From Nemania diffusa (Eukaryota; Ascomycota; Sordariomycetes; Xylariales; Xylariaceae), in NCBI GenBank assembly GCA_038501195.1, contig JBBPUQ010000004.1:1798001-1862000 (forward strand): 64,000 nucleotides of DNA, in the 5' to 3' direction. A program made the translations under genes and the position numbers. Numbering within the stretch: the first letter of the stretch is position 1; each line of letters begins with the position of its first letter. The notes beneath the pieces are model-generated. The model worked only from the letters and a program-made list of their open reading frames with translations, was not told where the DNA came from and did not search any database. Positions 24,491 to 36,830 of this stretch are shown piece by piece.

Positions 24491-26454
24491 GTAGCCTACA
24501 ATAGTTAAGTCAGAATCGATTTTAGTTCAGGGCGATCCACAGATTGAGGGTGGGCTATCCGATGGGGAAGATGAGAGTAGATAGTCTTGGCAGATGTGAA
24601 CCTCCACTTGTGCGACACATTGCTGGAACGCGGCGTTTGCCATGCCCTATTGCCACCATGAGGCAATGAAAAAATCGAGAACGAGACGATATAAGGGCAT
24701 GGCACGATGGTGCGACACGAAGCTGCAGGACAAGGTAGGCTAGAAAAGCAGATAGCTTTAATCATTGCAGGGGCTACAAAGAGACTTCTAGCTTGGCGAC
24801 ATAAGAGCTCGAAAGAGGGCAGGTAGATGAGGACGATGGACTAGTTAAACGCGGGCTAGCATCGAGCGTTGAAGCTGACCGGTCGATATAGAAGCGGCAC
24901 GCCAGTTGGCTGGTGGTGGCTGTCGACGTGACATAAAATAGAGGATGAGGAACTACCCCATAAAAGCGACATGCAGAACAGCTGGCTAATAGCAGCGCGG
25001 CAACGAGGCACGGGTTGGGTTCATTGGATAGCGGTGAGCGTGACGAGTTGGGGGGTGGACAGCGCGGGTATCGGCGATAGTGGATAGTGGTGAGGGTATC
25101 ACCGGTGGGCGCCTTGGGCGTTGGTGGAGGGCGTGGTGGAGGGCGGGCGAGCGGGCGACCACTCTTTGAGACAGAGGATCTTACATACCCATAGGCATTA
25201 TATACGAGAAGGCATCCTGAGATGCATCTTCAGGGATGGCCTGCATGGCTATGACGCGTGCGCACGACGGCCCTAGTAATAGGTAACGAGCACCCGAGGA
25301 GAAGGAAAACACTCTTCGACGAGAAGCAGCAGTATGGATGGGCGTTGACGGCGCTGTTGTTATTGCTGTCGCTGTGGCTAATGCTACCTAAGTAATGCTG
25401 TTGCTGGTGGTGGTGGTCGATAACGCTGACTGGTTTGGCCGTAGGGTCATCTGCGTAGGTAGACAAGGCAAGGCAAGTCGAGGCAATGCAAGACAAGACC
25501 AGACAAGACAAAACACCTACGCTATCGCACGAGTCGGAGGCGAAGGCGGCTATCGAAGTCAAGGGAGTTACAAGCACTGCGTATGCGTACGTAGTAGATG
25601 CTGTAGACTCTAGACTCTAGAGATTGGCGTGGTGCTTCTGATGACTTAACCCGAACCCGGAAAGAGAAGGAGAGGCTGATGGCTGATGGCCGCCGCCCGT
25701 CCCAGGAGCCAGTAAAGACCCCGGCCAAGCGTGAGATACCGAATCTGGTAATCCTGCCTACAGGGGTTTGCAATATACAAGTACGTATATGTACTGCGTA
25801 TACTCAGTATAGGTAAGTAGGTACGCAGCAGTTGTCGTATGAAATTTCCACCAGTTTGCCGGTTCGAATTCGAAGGCCGGAACTCGTCGCACAGTGACAG
25901 TTCAAGACCCAAGAGCCAACGGCACCTTGTACAGAGTACCAGCATGCACGCGGGCAGGTGATGGATAATACCACCTACGGGGCGGTGAGAAAACAGCGTG
26001 GATATAAGATGGGTGGTTTCAAATATCTATTATAGGTCCTTGCGGGCGACAAGGTCCACGATGCGCCACGGTCATCGGACAAAAGAGGCGGATGTTGGGA
26101 GGTAGTGAATAACGGGCTCCCAGTTGACGGAGTACATCTACGTATACATGTAGGTAGGTCATGACGCCTTACGTACATGTGCTACATGCCTATATCCATG
26201 CATATGCCAGTGTCAGCTAAGTACCTAACCACCCCCACTCTACCTAATAGCAGGTAAGTTACCCTAGCATTAGGTATGGTATTTAGAGTGGGGTATGTTG
26301 TAAGCATTTATCGAGAGAAGACATTGAAGTGTAGCTTAGGTATGTTTTTATTGACTTTCACGGCTATAAAAAATTAGCAACTTGGATCTAAATGCCACGT
26401 AGTGTATATGCTACTTCAAGAATTATATTATTAGCTACTATATATCCGCTCCTG

Positions 26455-27860
26455 TCCCTTACCTACTACATACCTAGGTACCTCTTCATACCACTCGTAT
26501 TGTAGGTACTTTAATATACCTGTATATATGATATATGTGTAGGTATTACCTTGACGAGGGTCTCCCCGCAATCCAGAACACCACTCTTGATATTTAATAC
26601 AAAAAAGGAAGACTGTCTCGTGGGCTCGGAGCTAAATAAACGGTGTGGCTGGCCATTGCTTCTACCATTCTGAGAGATACAATAGAAGTATTCTCTTCTT
26701 TTATGGGAAACAGCAGGCATGTAGTGTAGGCAGCCATAGCTTAATAGCTAGAATTAATAGTTATATATATGTAGACCAAACTATATATGTAGTAAATGTA
26801 ACTTTAGGCATATAATATCTTGTGATATTGATGGCCGTAACTTACAACACACATTTGCCTTTTTCATGTACCCCCACGGGATTCCTAGCCAACCAAGATA
26901 GATGCAAGGGAAAGAGGTAAGAGGCTTTGTTTCTGCTTTGAACGATTGGAGGCTAGACTGAGCAGTGGACTGAGGTACCGTTGGTAGACGACGGTCAACG
27001 GAGATCTGCGACCAATGACTTTGATGAATGCTGATTGGGCTTCTTTATTGTAGTTCGATCTTAACTAAAGGTTACCTAGTACCTACCTACATAGGTACCT
27101 AGTCTGGTGACGTGCATCTAGTCCACGTCCCGTGTTAACCAAATTGTACTGTATCACATTTATTGTATAATAATAGAAATGGGTAATAATTGTACAACTG
27201 GTGGATTGGATTGAGTACTACCTACCTACTACATAATCTGGCCTACACGTGCACAGGTATGCAACTGTAAAACTACAAGTTCAGTTATGTCATCGTGACT
27301 AGCTGTTCAACATACCTACATAGTAGGTACCTTACATCCCTGTTGGTGTTCAAGCTTACAACAGCACTGTACCGTACCTAGTAAGTACTTGAACTAGGTA
27401 CCTAGGTATCTCGTGGGAGCCTACATAAATAACCTTTTTAGTGGTAATCTGTGTATTTACAAGCCCTACCGTACCTGCTACTGCTAATACTAGCGCTATT
27501 AGAGTACTCTTTACCATGTATGTACCACTTTAGAGATTTATACCTACTTGGGCAAGGACAACTACAGCTAGGCAAATGGTACAGAGTTAGGTACCTATCT
27601 AGGCGAGGGGCAAGAGGCAAACGAGGGGCATTAGCGAAGGGGCTCTCACCTGGGCAAACATGTAGGTAGGTAGGTATCGAATTGTAAAGGTTTTTTTTGG
27701 TTGTCATTTGTGCATGTTCTTTTACACCCCAAGAACTTGACAACACTGTGGTCCTCTGTGTCTTTCACATTGGTAAGATCTATCTACACAGTAGGTACCT
27801 AGGCTAGACTGCCTACCTCTTAGTACAAGTCTACATGTAGGTAGGTAGACACAGATTCCG
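26455..27860. repeat. Dispersed TAGGTA/TACCTA repeat field
   Basis: The tetranucleotide TACC/GGTA recurs in many short runs and in palindromes: TACCTAGGTA at 26471-26480 and 27399-27408, with (GTAG)n runs near 27661-27678 and 27836-27848. Copies are interspersed with unique sequence rather than forming one tandem array. Confidence 0.6.
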
Positions 27861-28607
27861 TCTTTTCCTGCGGATGAGTTCCCAGGCTCCCTGAATCATG
27901 ACACAACCGTTAGTTGTCCTGGTCCTGGCATAGGTAAAATGCTAAAAGCAATCCATCCTGGACAGACATAAACTCTGAATTAGTAGCACTGTTCTATTTG
28001 TTGCAGCCTTTCACCTTGAGCCCTCTCTAGATCTGTCTCATCCCGTCACCTGCCTCTCGTTTTGTCTGCCCTCATTATGAGATCTCGTTGAACTACCCGG
28101 CCCTCCTCTACTGTGTCAGGCAGTGTGTGTTATACACAACATTCAACATTCAGCACTTGACGCTCAATACTCAATACTCGGCGCCCAGCACTCAAGAGAT
28201 CGATTTGCAGGGCTCCTGAACACTTGGTACCTGCTTGTATGTATGTTATGGCACCCTGTTCTACCTGTCATTTGCTCCCAATGCTGTTCACAGAACTATA
28301 CACCGACATATCCCACCGCTATTCATTGTTGTCTTTGTCTTTGTCTGCCTGTCTGTCTCTACGCCGCTACGCTCTCCTCTTCTTTACTGCCCCAATCTAC
28401 CCTACCCTACCTACCCTGTCCTGTTCTCCCTGCATGCTACCAAGCTACAAACTAGGCCTCTCTGAGAAGTGGTCGGCCCCTGTAGCGTAGGTAGCTGTGG
28501 TGTTCGAGTCGTTCTGGCCAACCCTGCGGCTCCCTAGGCGGACCAGACCACCCAATGCAGCAGAGGACTAAGAACTTACAATAGGTACTGTATAGCTCTA
28601 CCAATCC

Positions 28608-28667
28608 AGGTACCTACCTACTTACTTACATACCTACCCATCTACCTACTACCTACTACCTACCTAG
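28608..28667. repeat. (CTAC)n / (TACC)n microsatellite
   Basis: Imperfect tandem of TACC, TACT and CTAC units over about 60 nt, followed by unique sequence. Its strand orientation is opposite to the GTAG runs near 27661. Confidence 0.7.
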
Positions 28668-29567
28668 CCTGTCCCGTCTTGGGCTGGTACAAGGGCCATC
28701 ACCATATCCCATTCCCATTGCTGCTGTATTATTAAGGTCAATTGTGCTTTTCCCCCTCGTCGTGACCCCAATGCACCGCTTAATGTTCTATTTATTTTTG
28801 GGGTGATGGTGCAAAACATTGTCGCAACACCATTGCTCTCTGGTGGTCCCGCCGAACCCAAGAGCCCTCTGGTTTTCCCTCTATATATACAGCCCTTGAT
28901 TTAGCCCTTGTCTATTTTTTTTCCTGCCCGTTTTTAGCACTCACATTATTTACGCTTCACTAGGCAGGGAGTAATTTTTTTTAACCATACCTAATAGTGT
29001 CCCGTGGCTCCCGTACGCCCCAGTTACCGAAACCCTCGACAAACCAGTCAGCCTGCAACCAAGTGGACTACCAAACCAGTCGTCTCCATTCTTCGTGCAT
29101 GGGCTTCGGATCCCCCCCGTGATCTTAGGGAGCAACTTGCAGGATTCACGGAATCTTTCTGTTATGGGTCTTGAGGTTTATATGTACCTCTGAGGAGAAC
29201 ATCAACCTTCATACACAACTTTTTTTCCGTCCTCAATTTACCCAAACCGGCTCCCTCGGTGCCGCCCTTTTGTTGTGCAGCAAGTACACACTTCGACAGG
29301 CTACCCACTACTACTGCGTACCTGGCGCGTCACCACCAACCAACACCTATTACTTACCGATCACCACCACATAATTCTTCTCGCCGCCGCTCAATCATGC
29401 TGTTGAATAAGATACCGTGAAGTTATCTTCTTTCCAGCTGACTCTGGTCGGAGACACCTCCATCAGTGCCGCCCCAACTGTTCCCGGCATTTCCCCTAAA
29501 TTGGTAGATTGGTAGATTGGCGAACCTGCAGAAAACTTTCTCGACTGGCTTGCTCCACTACTTGAGG

Positions 29568-30175
29568 ATGGCGTCCACTTCTAACAACCGCTCTATGGAG
29601 TCCCGTACTGGGAGAAGCATGCAGCGTAAGTCCACCCTAGCCAATTGCTCGATCCTCTCGATCCCCAAATGTCCGGTGCGCGTATACGTAGAGTGTTGTA
29701 TAGATGTCTCGCCTACTGTGTAGACAAACTAATCATTGGCTTGGCAGGCTATAACTCCAACGGCGAGCGGCTAGTGGCTGGTGTGGTACCCCTCACAGAA
29801 GATAGAATGTACGTCCTTCTGATTCAGTCGACGCGGAGGAAAGGCTGGGTTTTACCCAAGGGAGGATGGGAGTCGGATGAGGAATGCATACAAGCCGCTG
29901 AACGTGAGGCCTGGGAAGAAGCCGGCATCGCGATCCGAGTGGACTACGATCTCGGCGATATTCTGGATTCACGGCCGCCCAAAAGGTTGTCCAAGGAGGC
30001 CCCAAAATCACTATACCGTTTCTACCAAGCAACAGTGCTGCGAGAAGAAGCCGACTGGCCTGAGAAACACAAGAGAGAGCGCCAATGGTTCACCTATTCC
30101 CAAGCTAAGGAGGCTCTTTCGAGCCGGCCGGAACTTCTACAGGCTCTTGAGGCATCCAGTATTCACAGGATGTAG
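29568..30175 (+). CDS. APS1: Diphosphoinositol polyphosphate phosphohydrolase (Nudix, Aps1/DDP1 type)
   Basis: Exons 29568..29625 and 29748..30175, giving 161 aa. The join gives SMQRYNSNGERLVAGVVPL, the usual start of the Nudix fold in this family. The Nudix box GX5EX7REUXEEXGU spans residues 58-80 (Gly58, Glu64, Arg72-Glu73, Glu76-Glu77, Gly79). STRRKGWVLPKGGWE is the family signature for diphosphoinositol polyphosphate and diadenosine polyphosphate hydrolases. The enzyme hydrolyses InsP7/InsP8 and Ap5A/Ap6A and can trim polyphosphate. Length fits (about 160-180 aa). The frame also stays open upstream inside the intron, but that reading adds no family sequence. It sits after a very long upstream region, which may indicate complex control. 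Confidence 0.92.
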
Positions 30176-31845
30176 ACTATAGGGATCGATAGCGGAATCC
30201 TGCTTAGATGGTGCATAGAAGGGGCATCTAGCATACAGGGCGAACAACACCTTCTTGCCCAGTCTCACGACTGGTTTTGATGACTCAATGCGGACAATTG
30301 CATAGATCTGGATTACGGAGTTTTCGGTGCATTATCAACGATTTCTCCCTTGGCGCATGCCGACAATCCATACCGGCTGCACTTCTCGGTCTTTGGTGGG
30401 GTCAAGGAAGAATGCATGTTGAGCCAAACTCGGGGTTGGCAAATAAGGGATATGGAAGAGCGTATCCTTTTTCTTTTTCTTTCCCCTTTTCCTCGTTTAC
30501 ACCTTGCATCTTTATCTCGACAGGAAACGGTAGAGGATCATTTGCATATAACTTGGGCGTTGTCGGTAAATCATCGTAGAAGCTACAGGCGAGCTGGCGG
30601 GTAAGCTCAAGAAAACTCCCTATCACTAATGAAGCCACATGGAAAAACCTTGATGTTCCGAATAGGAGAGAAGACTGGATATATTTCACAGCCATCAATC
30701 TGGGTCGTGGTCAGCACCAAATCACCTGTGGAGATGCACAACCACGTACACGATCGATAAGTGAGTGGAATCTGGGCAGCATAGAGCTAGCTTACAACAG
30801 ACCTTTCAGCAGTCCTTCTGGACAAGTCGTAGACATTTGAACAAGAAACAGGGGCTGCAATACATGAACAGCACCAAATCCCCCTTGTGCTGCATTTAGC
30901 AATGACATAATAACCCATGTGTGACTCTTGTACACTAGACTGGTGCAGTTTTTACGGACGAAGATATGTACCTGTTTAGCCACGTGTGACGCTTGTTTGC
31001 CAACAGGAACTGTCTACGTCATCTTCTAACGAATATTTCGGTGATCATTAGATATATTTAAACAAATTGCCGAGCCCAGCACGTACATCGAACTAAACTT
31101 CAACAGGATATGATATATCTTCAACATAAAGAGTTTAGGCGCATATGCGCGTCTTGCATATATGTATGTCTCAACTGTATATATATACCAGGTTTTTTCC
31201 CCTTAGCTACCTGCCCACTTATTCTTTCTCTCTTAATTACATTACCTTGAACACAACGTGCTGGTTGCTCTTGTAGTTCCTTTTATTATAGAAGGTAATG
31301 AATTAGGTATGCTCCATGCATATTAATTATTAATTGGAGGATTTTACTAAATATGCCCAATATCTTCTATTCATATAGTAATTAGCAAATCTTTTTTTTT
31401 TTTTTTTTAAAAAAAAATATTCATGATACAATATTGCTAGTTCATACCGATTGCTATCTTAAAAGGACAAAGACTTAATGAACTATTGCGCTGTCTATTA
31501 TCTACCTGTATAGTGGCCATCACAAAATTGCTGCCACGAAGATAATGACTATATCTTGACATTATGTCACATAAGCACAAAGCCTGCCCTCTTATAACCA
31601 CACGCGATAACGGTCAAGAGCTAGGATAGTAAGATGTCATTAGACAGAGTAATATATACAGTATACTACTTTAAGAAATTACCCGTTAAGTCCACCAATA
31701 TTAACGCCAGCCCTGCCCTGTTACCCTCCAATCCTGCACTCCCAATTTTCGCGATGGTATATCCAAGCACAGACATCATCCGACCAACTACCACGTATAT
31801 CAATTATAGATCCTTAACTCCTTAGGGAAATAGTAGAGCTCCGCG
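30176..31845. other. Intergenic, convergent 3' ends
   Basis: About 1.7 kb between APS1 and the surface-protein gene. Contains a T17 run directly followed by A9 (31392-31417). No domain-bearing frame found. Confidence 0.5.
31392..31417. repeat. Homopolymer pair T17-A9
   Basis: Seventeen T followed at once by nine A. The two runs can pair with each other. It may be a slippage-prone spot or the trace of an old poly(A) insertion; there are no visible target-site duplications. Confidence 0.8.
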
Positions 31846-33866
31846 CTACCTATCATCATATATATTACGGCCAGGTCTTGTACTTATTCTATTACTTCCA
31901 CTAATGCCACCAACCTCCGCTAGCTCCCTGCGCCTTCTCTCCTCTTCTCTCCGCAGTGTAGGGCCGAGGTTGTTGATATTAGGTCTACCACGGTTCATCA
32001 TGCTATCCCTTGGCGGCTCCTTGCGTGCTCTAGGGAATGTAGCAAATGTACCGGCACCGTTTTTAGGCCGCCCGGATGGTGTTCCACTGAGATACCCGCC
32101 ACGCCCGCCCGTTTGTCCTTGCAGCATGTTGAGTGGGCGGGACATAGACAGACTTGGCCTGTTGCTATTCGACAGCGGCGGCATTGTATCTCGGTTGATG
32201 GGTGTTGATGCATTAGACTCCATATCACTGCTATCCCGGAATTTAAACCGATTTTGGCTTGTTGCAGTTAAACGTGCGAGGGGACGCCCACTAGGCGCCT
32301 CCATGTCGAAGCTACGCGTCGAGCGTAAACTAACACGTTGTTCTTCCGGTGATGGCTCTTTAGCTTTTGGCGGTTGAGTGATGGGAGTAATGGTTTGTAA
32401 TGGGGATTGTATAGGTGGTTGATATGGGATGGTGATAGGAATCGATTTCGGGGGTTGACTTGGTGCGGTTACTACAGGTGGGGGAGGTATGGGTTCTGCT
32501 GCAATCTGTTGAGCATCTGTTGAACTCGACTTGCGATTCTCGCTGCCAACTCGGATGAGGCGTACGGTAGTTGCGCTGCTAATGCCATTGGTCTTCTGTA
32601 GTCGAAAAATTGATGGCTGCGTACCCTCTGGATCGCTGAGCTTCTTGTCCACGTCATTTTTGACACGTTTCACAACTATATCCTCTTCTCGGTCGCTATA
32701 TTCACTAGCAGCAAACCCGATGTTTTCCTCCTCTTCACCCTGGACCTTCTTAGATTTCATCAGAGGACTGAAGCTTGGCAGCCTGAAGTCACTTATTCGG
32801 GACCTAGGACCTTTACCAAACCGTGGTGAAGGTGGACTTAAGGAGCCGCGAACAGCAATAGGTTTCTCATAAGTTTTTTCATTGGTCGCTGGAGCCCTGA
32901 TACGAGAAGATCTCTTCTTGCGTCTGTAGCGTAGGAAGAAGAAGGAAGAAATCGCAGTTATTATTGCGGTTCCAACAACGGATACTGTGACTATAATCGC
33001 AAGCGTAGAAGCTGACACAGAATTTGACTGTGGTTGCTCCGTTGGAGTGGCTGTATCGCCCTGTACATTATGAGGTTAGTGTATGCCCATGTCCCAAAAG
33101 CGAACGTAACGAGACGTACTCCTACGCTACTTGCACCCGCTGCCTTAAACGACTGGATTTGGCTTGCTGCAAATTGGCTTGCTGCGGCTCGCGCAGAGCT
33201 TATAGCGGCACTAACACTGCTCTGGGCACTCGCTGAATTGGCCGATATCCGGCTACTCATACTAGCTAACGACTGCGATATCTGATCGGAAGCACGGGCG
33301 TTAGCCGCAGACACAGCGCTCGATGCCGAAGACTGTGTCTGAGATAGTTGTCGGGTAGCTTGATCAGCTACCTGGTTCGCCGACTGTACAGCTTGATTCG
33401 CAGACTGTTGTATCGACTGAGTGGCTTGATCTGCGGACTGTCTTACTGACTGAGCAGACTGGGACATTTGACTTAAGACCAAAGAGGCGCTCTGAGAGAC
33501 GGAAGATATGGCTTCAGTAGCAGATTGAAGCTGAGCTGAAAGTGCTTGTATCTGACCATCGTCCTGTCGGTTTCGTAGTGATGGTGTTGCCGTTGGCCGA
33601 GGTATTCGCAATGCCGGTGCCTCCCTTTCCGCTGGACCGCGCGTTGAATCAGTCACCTCATCCAGAACGCCCTTGGGCCCGTCTTTCCTTCCCGTGACAT
33701 CGGGAGTCACCACCCTGTGTAAAACCAATTCTCGGAGTAGCGGGCTCTCCTTGAGCACGGAATATATCACTTCAATGCTGGGCTCGACCTCATGATCATG
33801 AGTTAAAGCCCCTCCGGTGGCGGCCACCATCAGAAGAAGAAAACGCAACAAACAGCTCTGCTGCAT
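31846..33866 (-). CDS. Single-pass surface protein with Gln/Ser/Ala coiled repeat and cytosolic tail
   Basis: Exons, in transcript order: 33120..33866 and 31846..33060, giving 653 aa (59-nt intron, GTACGT/TACAG). A signal peptide (SCLLRFLLLMVAATGGAL) opens the protein. Residues about 105-240 are a long Gln/Ser/Ala-rich helical region with repeating units such as QSADQATQSIQQSANQAVQS. A short Thr/Pro linker leads to a membrane helix (about residues 267-293, STLAIIVTVSVVGTAIITAI then SSFFFL) and a stop-transfer RYRRKKRSSR. The roughly 350-residue cytosolic tail is Pro/Ser/Arg-rich and looks disordered. I do not recognise a family. The layout (secreted repeat stalk, one helix, basic juxtamembrane patch) recalls fungal wall-stress sensors, but the stalk is helical, not a Ser/Thr mucin type, so that is only an analogy. 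Confidence 0.8.
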
Positions 33867-36164
33867 GGCTCATAATCCCATAGTCCGCGTCGATAAGTGT
33901 TTGTCGTCGCCTGGACGCTTGTCTGTAAGACCAAAAGGAATGGAAGGATGAGATGAAGCGGACAAGGGTGACAGAAACTAACAACTGCCAAAGGTATATG
34001 ATAGCTTATAGTATCGACATAGTCACTAAGCCCCATTTACTCACTTGAGCAACATATAGCAAACTCTTGGGGCGGGACATCATGCATTTGTGTTTGACGA
34101 GCCGTAGGGCGGGTTTAGAGGCCTAAAAATGGATCATACCCGACCAAAGACTTGGGAGCCAGCAACCCGGGCAGCCAGCCGGGGTACACGCGACCAGCAG
34201 AGCCATAGGCCGAGTTAGCGAATGGGCCTAGGTTGACTACTATCTGATCTTCTTATTTGACCTGGTATCTCCTGGGTGGAGAGGTGTATGATCTGCAACC
34301 GGAAACACTATAGCGAAATGCAACCTGGACACGGAATCGAGGCGACGTGAGCTAGGGACGTGGGGGACAAGGCGCATCTGAACCACCAGGTAGAGACAGA
34401 TAGGCATGCTTGAGCGGGGTGTCGTCTTCTTACACCAGTTGGGGGAGATAACACAAGGAGAGCTGCGGATCTGCTCCGTGATTTACAAGTTGGTGATTTA
34501 TGCTGCTGCAAAACGGCGGTGACACTCGAGGCCATAGGGTCCGCTCATATAGCTTGAGGCTCGTTTCTAGATCTCCTGATCAGCACGATAGAAATAAACG
34601 TTCAAAATAGTCTTCAAATTAGGCAAATTGCATTGATCACCACGACGTTTGGTTTGAGGCAAAACATCTTCAAGTAGACTCGGTAGAGGGAGGCAAACGC
34701 CTACTCTGTACTCTGTATTGAAAGGGAGGACTGCTGACGAGAGAGAGAGAGGTCGCGGGAGGGGCCGCTTGAGTACATCTCATCTCATCTCATCCTCATC
34801 GGCAGCTGTTCCGTCTTCCGAGAACTTTCAGATAGATATGATACCCGTAAGATCTGGTATGACTTGAGACGGATACTAGGAAGTCGAGTACCTAGTCACA
34901 GTTGCAGAGCAGCGCACCTGTTTTAACCAATCGCAGGGCAAAGGTGTTAGCTGAAACAGGTGCCAACTTCATCACAGCACGGGACAGAAGGTCGCCGGAG
35001 ATGACACAAGATCTACCCATGTCGCCCTTTTCTTTTTTTTCTTTTTTGGTCCCCTCCTTTTTAAAAAAAGACAAAGCATTAGATAATTCAGTATCTGCTT
35101 CAAACGAGCATAGATACTACTAATATCTATGTAGGTGGGAAGGGGGGATAAGGAATAAACTACATTCATATGCTAGGTAGGTAGGTAGGTATGTAGCTTA
35201 GGTAGGTCGGCCGGTAGTGTAAGCGAAGACGGTCGGAACCACGGTCGCTTCCATGCTACCTACTACCTAAGAAAGGGGTAGGTAACACACCCCACTAGAA
35301 GGTACATAACGGAATGCCTATCTCGGGATACCTACTTACCAGGTTAGCTACTTACATACATATAGTAAATTACTAAGTAGTTCTTAAGAAGGGAGATCCG
35401 AAAACTTGGAACTTGGAACAGTTTCGAACCTGCTCAGTTTATTGTCTGCCGTTATCAAAATCGGAAAGTTCCCGGTTAGGATATCGCTACTATCGTCTCC
35501 TATTACTTACAGTAGGTATACTCTATTGCCCAAGTGACGTAGACCTACCGGTGGGCAGTTTCAGACTACCTAGGTAGGTTATGTACCTACCCACCTACAA
35601 TAGGTGTACTACTGTTGAAAAAGCCTGTCGTTAGGTTTCTCATAATTTAGAGCCACTAAGTAAATACTTGGTTGTTGGTCAATAAAGGTTACATGATCAA
35701 ATCCACGTGTAACTAGCTCATCAATTGCTTACGGAGTAGAGCATTGTTGTTTGTTGCCTTAGGTACATAAGGTATTTGTTGAGAGTGGAAGAAATACATA
35801 CACGCCGCCTATACACGCCTGAACAAGTACCAGGTCAGCTACATAAGCCAGCCAGGTACCTTACAGCGCTATCTCGCAGAGCCCCTTGTGCACGTGCCAC
35901 ATTGCGGGCGCATTGAGATTTCTCGCAGGGGGGCTGGCGCAATCAAACATGAGTGACATCAGTTCCTACAACCATTCTGACTCCCTCCGTGCTACCTCCT
36001 ACCAACTATCTGGGTCTTGTCTACTACAGGTGCGCACAACAAGGTTACTAACTCCTAGTGCCCCCATGTCGCAGCAACGGGAGCTTCACCTCTGCGCTCC
36101 TTGAATATCCGCCCCATGGACAATTGCATCCGAACAATACCCCGACCCCCGATCCGATGATACT
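33867..36164. other. Divergent intergenic region surface-protein gene / LSM1
   Basis: About 2.3 kb. Contains GA and CTCAT simple repeats near 34739-34800, poly-T/poly-A patches near 35030-35070, GTAG runs at 35174-35207, and a TACCTAGGTA palindrome at 35567-35576. No supported gene. Confidence 0.5.
35174..35207. repeat. (GTAG)n microsatellite
   Basis: Tandem TAGG units broken by one ATGTAGCT interruption, in the upstream region of LSM1. Confidence 0.65.
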
Positions 36165-36830
36165 ATGGAGCATCTCAACATCCACGACCCGCCGCCGCAA
36201 CCAGGCGGCCCTCATCCCGGCGGCGCCATCAGCGCCCAGGGCCCTCCAGCACCCGCCCAAGCTCAGCAGCTGCCCCCTCAAATGTTCACCACCGCCGCTC
36301 AGCTGCTAGATCTCACCGATAGTAAGACTACCAGCTAGGGTCCGGCTCTTTTCGATGATTGACCGCGACATCTAGAGAAGCTCTTGCTTGTCCTCCGCGA
36401 CGGCAGGAAGTTGATAGGAATCCTCCGAAGCTGGGACCAGTTCGGTACGTGGCTGTCGCTCATTGTCCCTATCTTGGCCTTGTAACTAACAAACATTTTT
36501 CGAACCTCAGCGAACCTAGTCCTTCAGTCTACTGTCGAGCGCGTGTTCGCTACCATCTCTGATCCCAACGAGCCTCATCCCAAAGGTATATATGCCGACA
36601 AACCCCACGGCATCTTTCTCGTGCGAGGCGAGAATGTCTTGTTGTTAGGCGAGATTGATCTCGATAAGGACGATGACCCCCCTGCTGGCTACGAGAAGGC
36701 CGAGTTCGCTCTAGTCGAGAAGCTCGCAAACGAACGGAAAGCTGCCGAGAAGATTAAAGAGACAAAGAGAATCAAGACGCTCGCAACACTAGGATTCGAA
36801 GGTGAAAATATGGGTGAGATTTTACTGTAA
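36165..36830 (+). CDS. LSM1: U6/mRNA-decay Sm-like protein Lsm1
   Basis: Exons 36165..36321, 36376..36444 and 36511..36830, giving 181 aa; the two introns are 54 and 66 nt. A Pro/Gln/Gly-rich N-terminus of about 40 residues precedes the Sm fold. Sm1 motif: [28 protein letters not shown]; Sm2 region: GIFLVRGENVLLLGEIDLDKDDD, where the VRGENV block is typical. The IDLDKDDDPP stretch and the long C-terminal helix (EKLANERKAAEKIKETKR) mark Lsm1 rather than other Lsm proteins. Lsm1 forms the cytoplasmic Lsm1-7 ring with Pat1 that binds oligoadenylated mRNA 3' ends and promotes decapping. Start chosen as the first ATG giving this frame. Convergent with the secreted glycosidase gene. Identification firm. 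Confidence 0.93.

Larger units (their letters stand above)
24491..29567. other. Long gene-free region ATE1 / APS1
   Basis: About 5.1 kb between two divergent genes, far longer than the other spacers. Short open frames here are low-complexity, lack domains and have no supported splice pattern. The left part (24500-25600) is fairly GC-rich with G/A-rich runs; the middle (about 26200-27860) is dense in TAGGTA/TACCTA strings; the right part (about 28050-29560) is pyrimidine-rich on the plus strand, as in a long fungal promoter or 5' leader of APS1. A noncoding transcript is possible but not shown. Confidence 0.5.

Noticed and set aside
25855..25880. GGTTCGAATTCGAA resembling a tRNA T-arm
   Set aside because: No A-box upstream and no clover-leaf can be formed.
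28123..28490. Overlapping plus-strand frames of 76-110 codons
   Set aside because: Pyrimidine-rich low-complexity sequence gives chance frames with Cys/Leu/Ser/Tyr bias; no domain.
26455..28670. TAGGTA runs as possible telomere-type repeats
   Set aside because: Fungal telomeres are usually TTAGGG; these are interspersed and bounded by unique genes on both sides.
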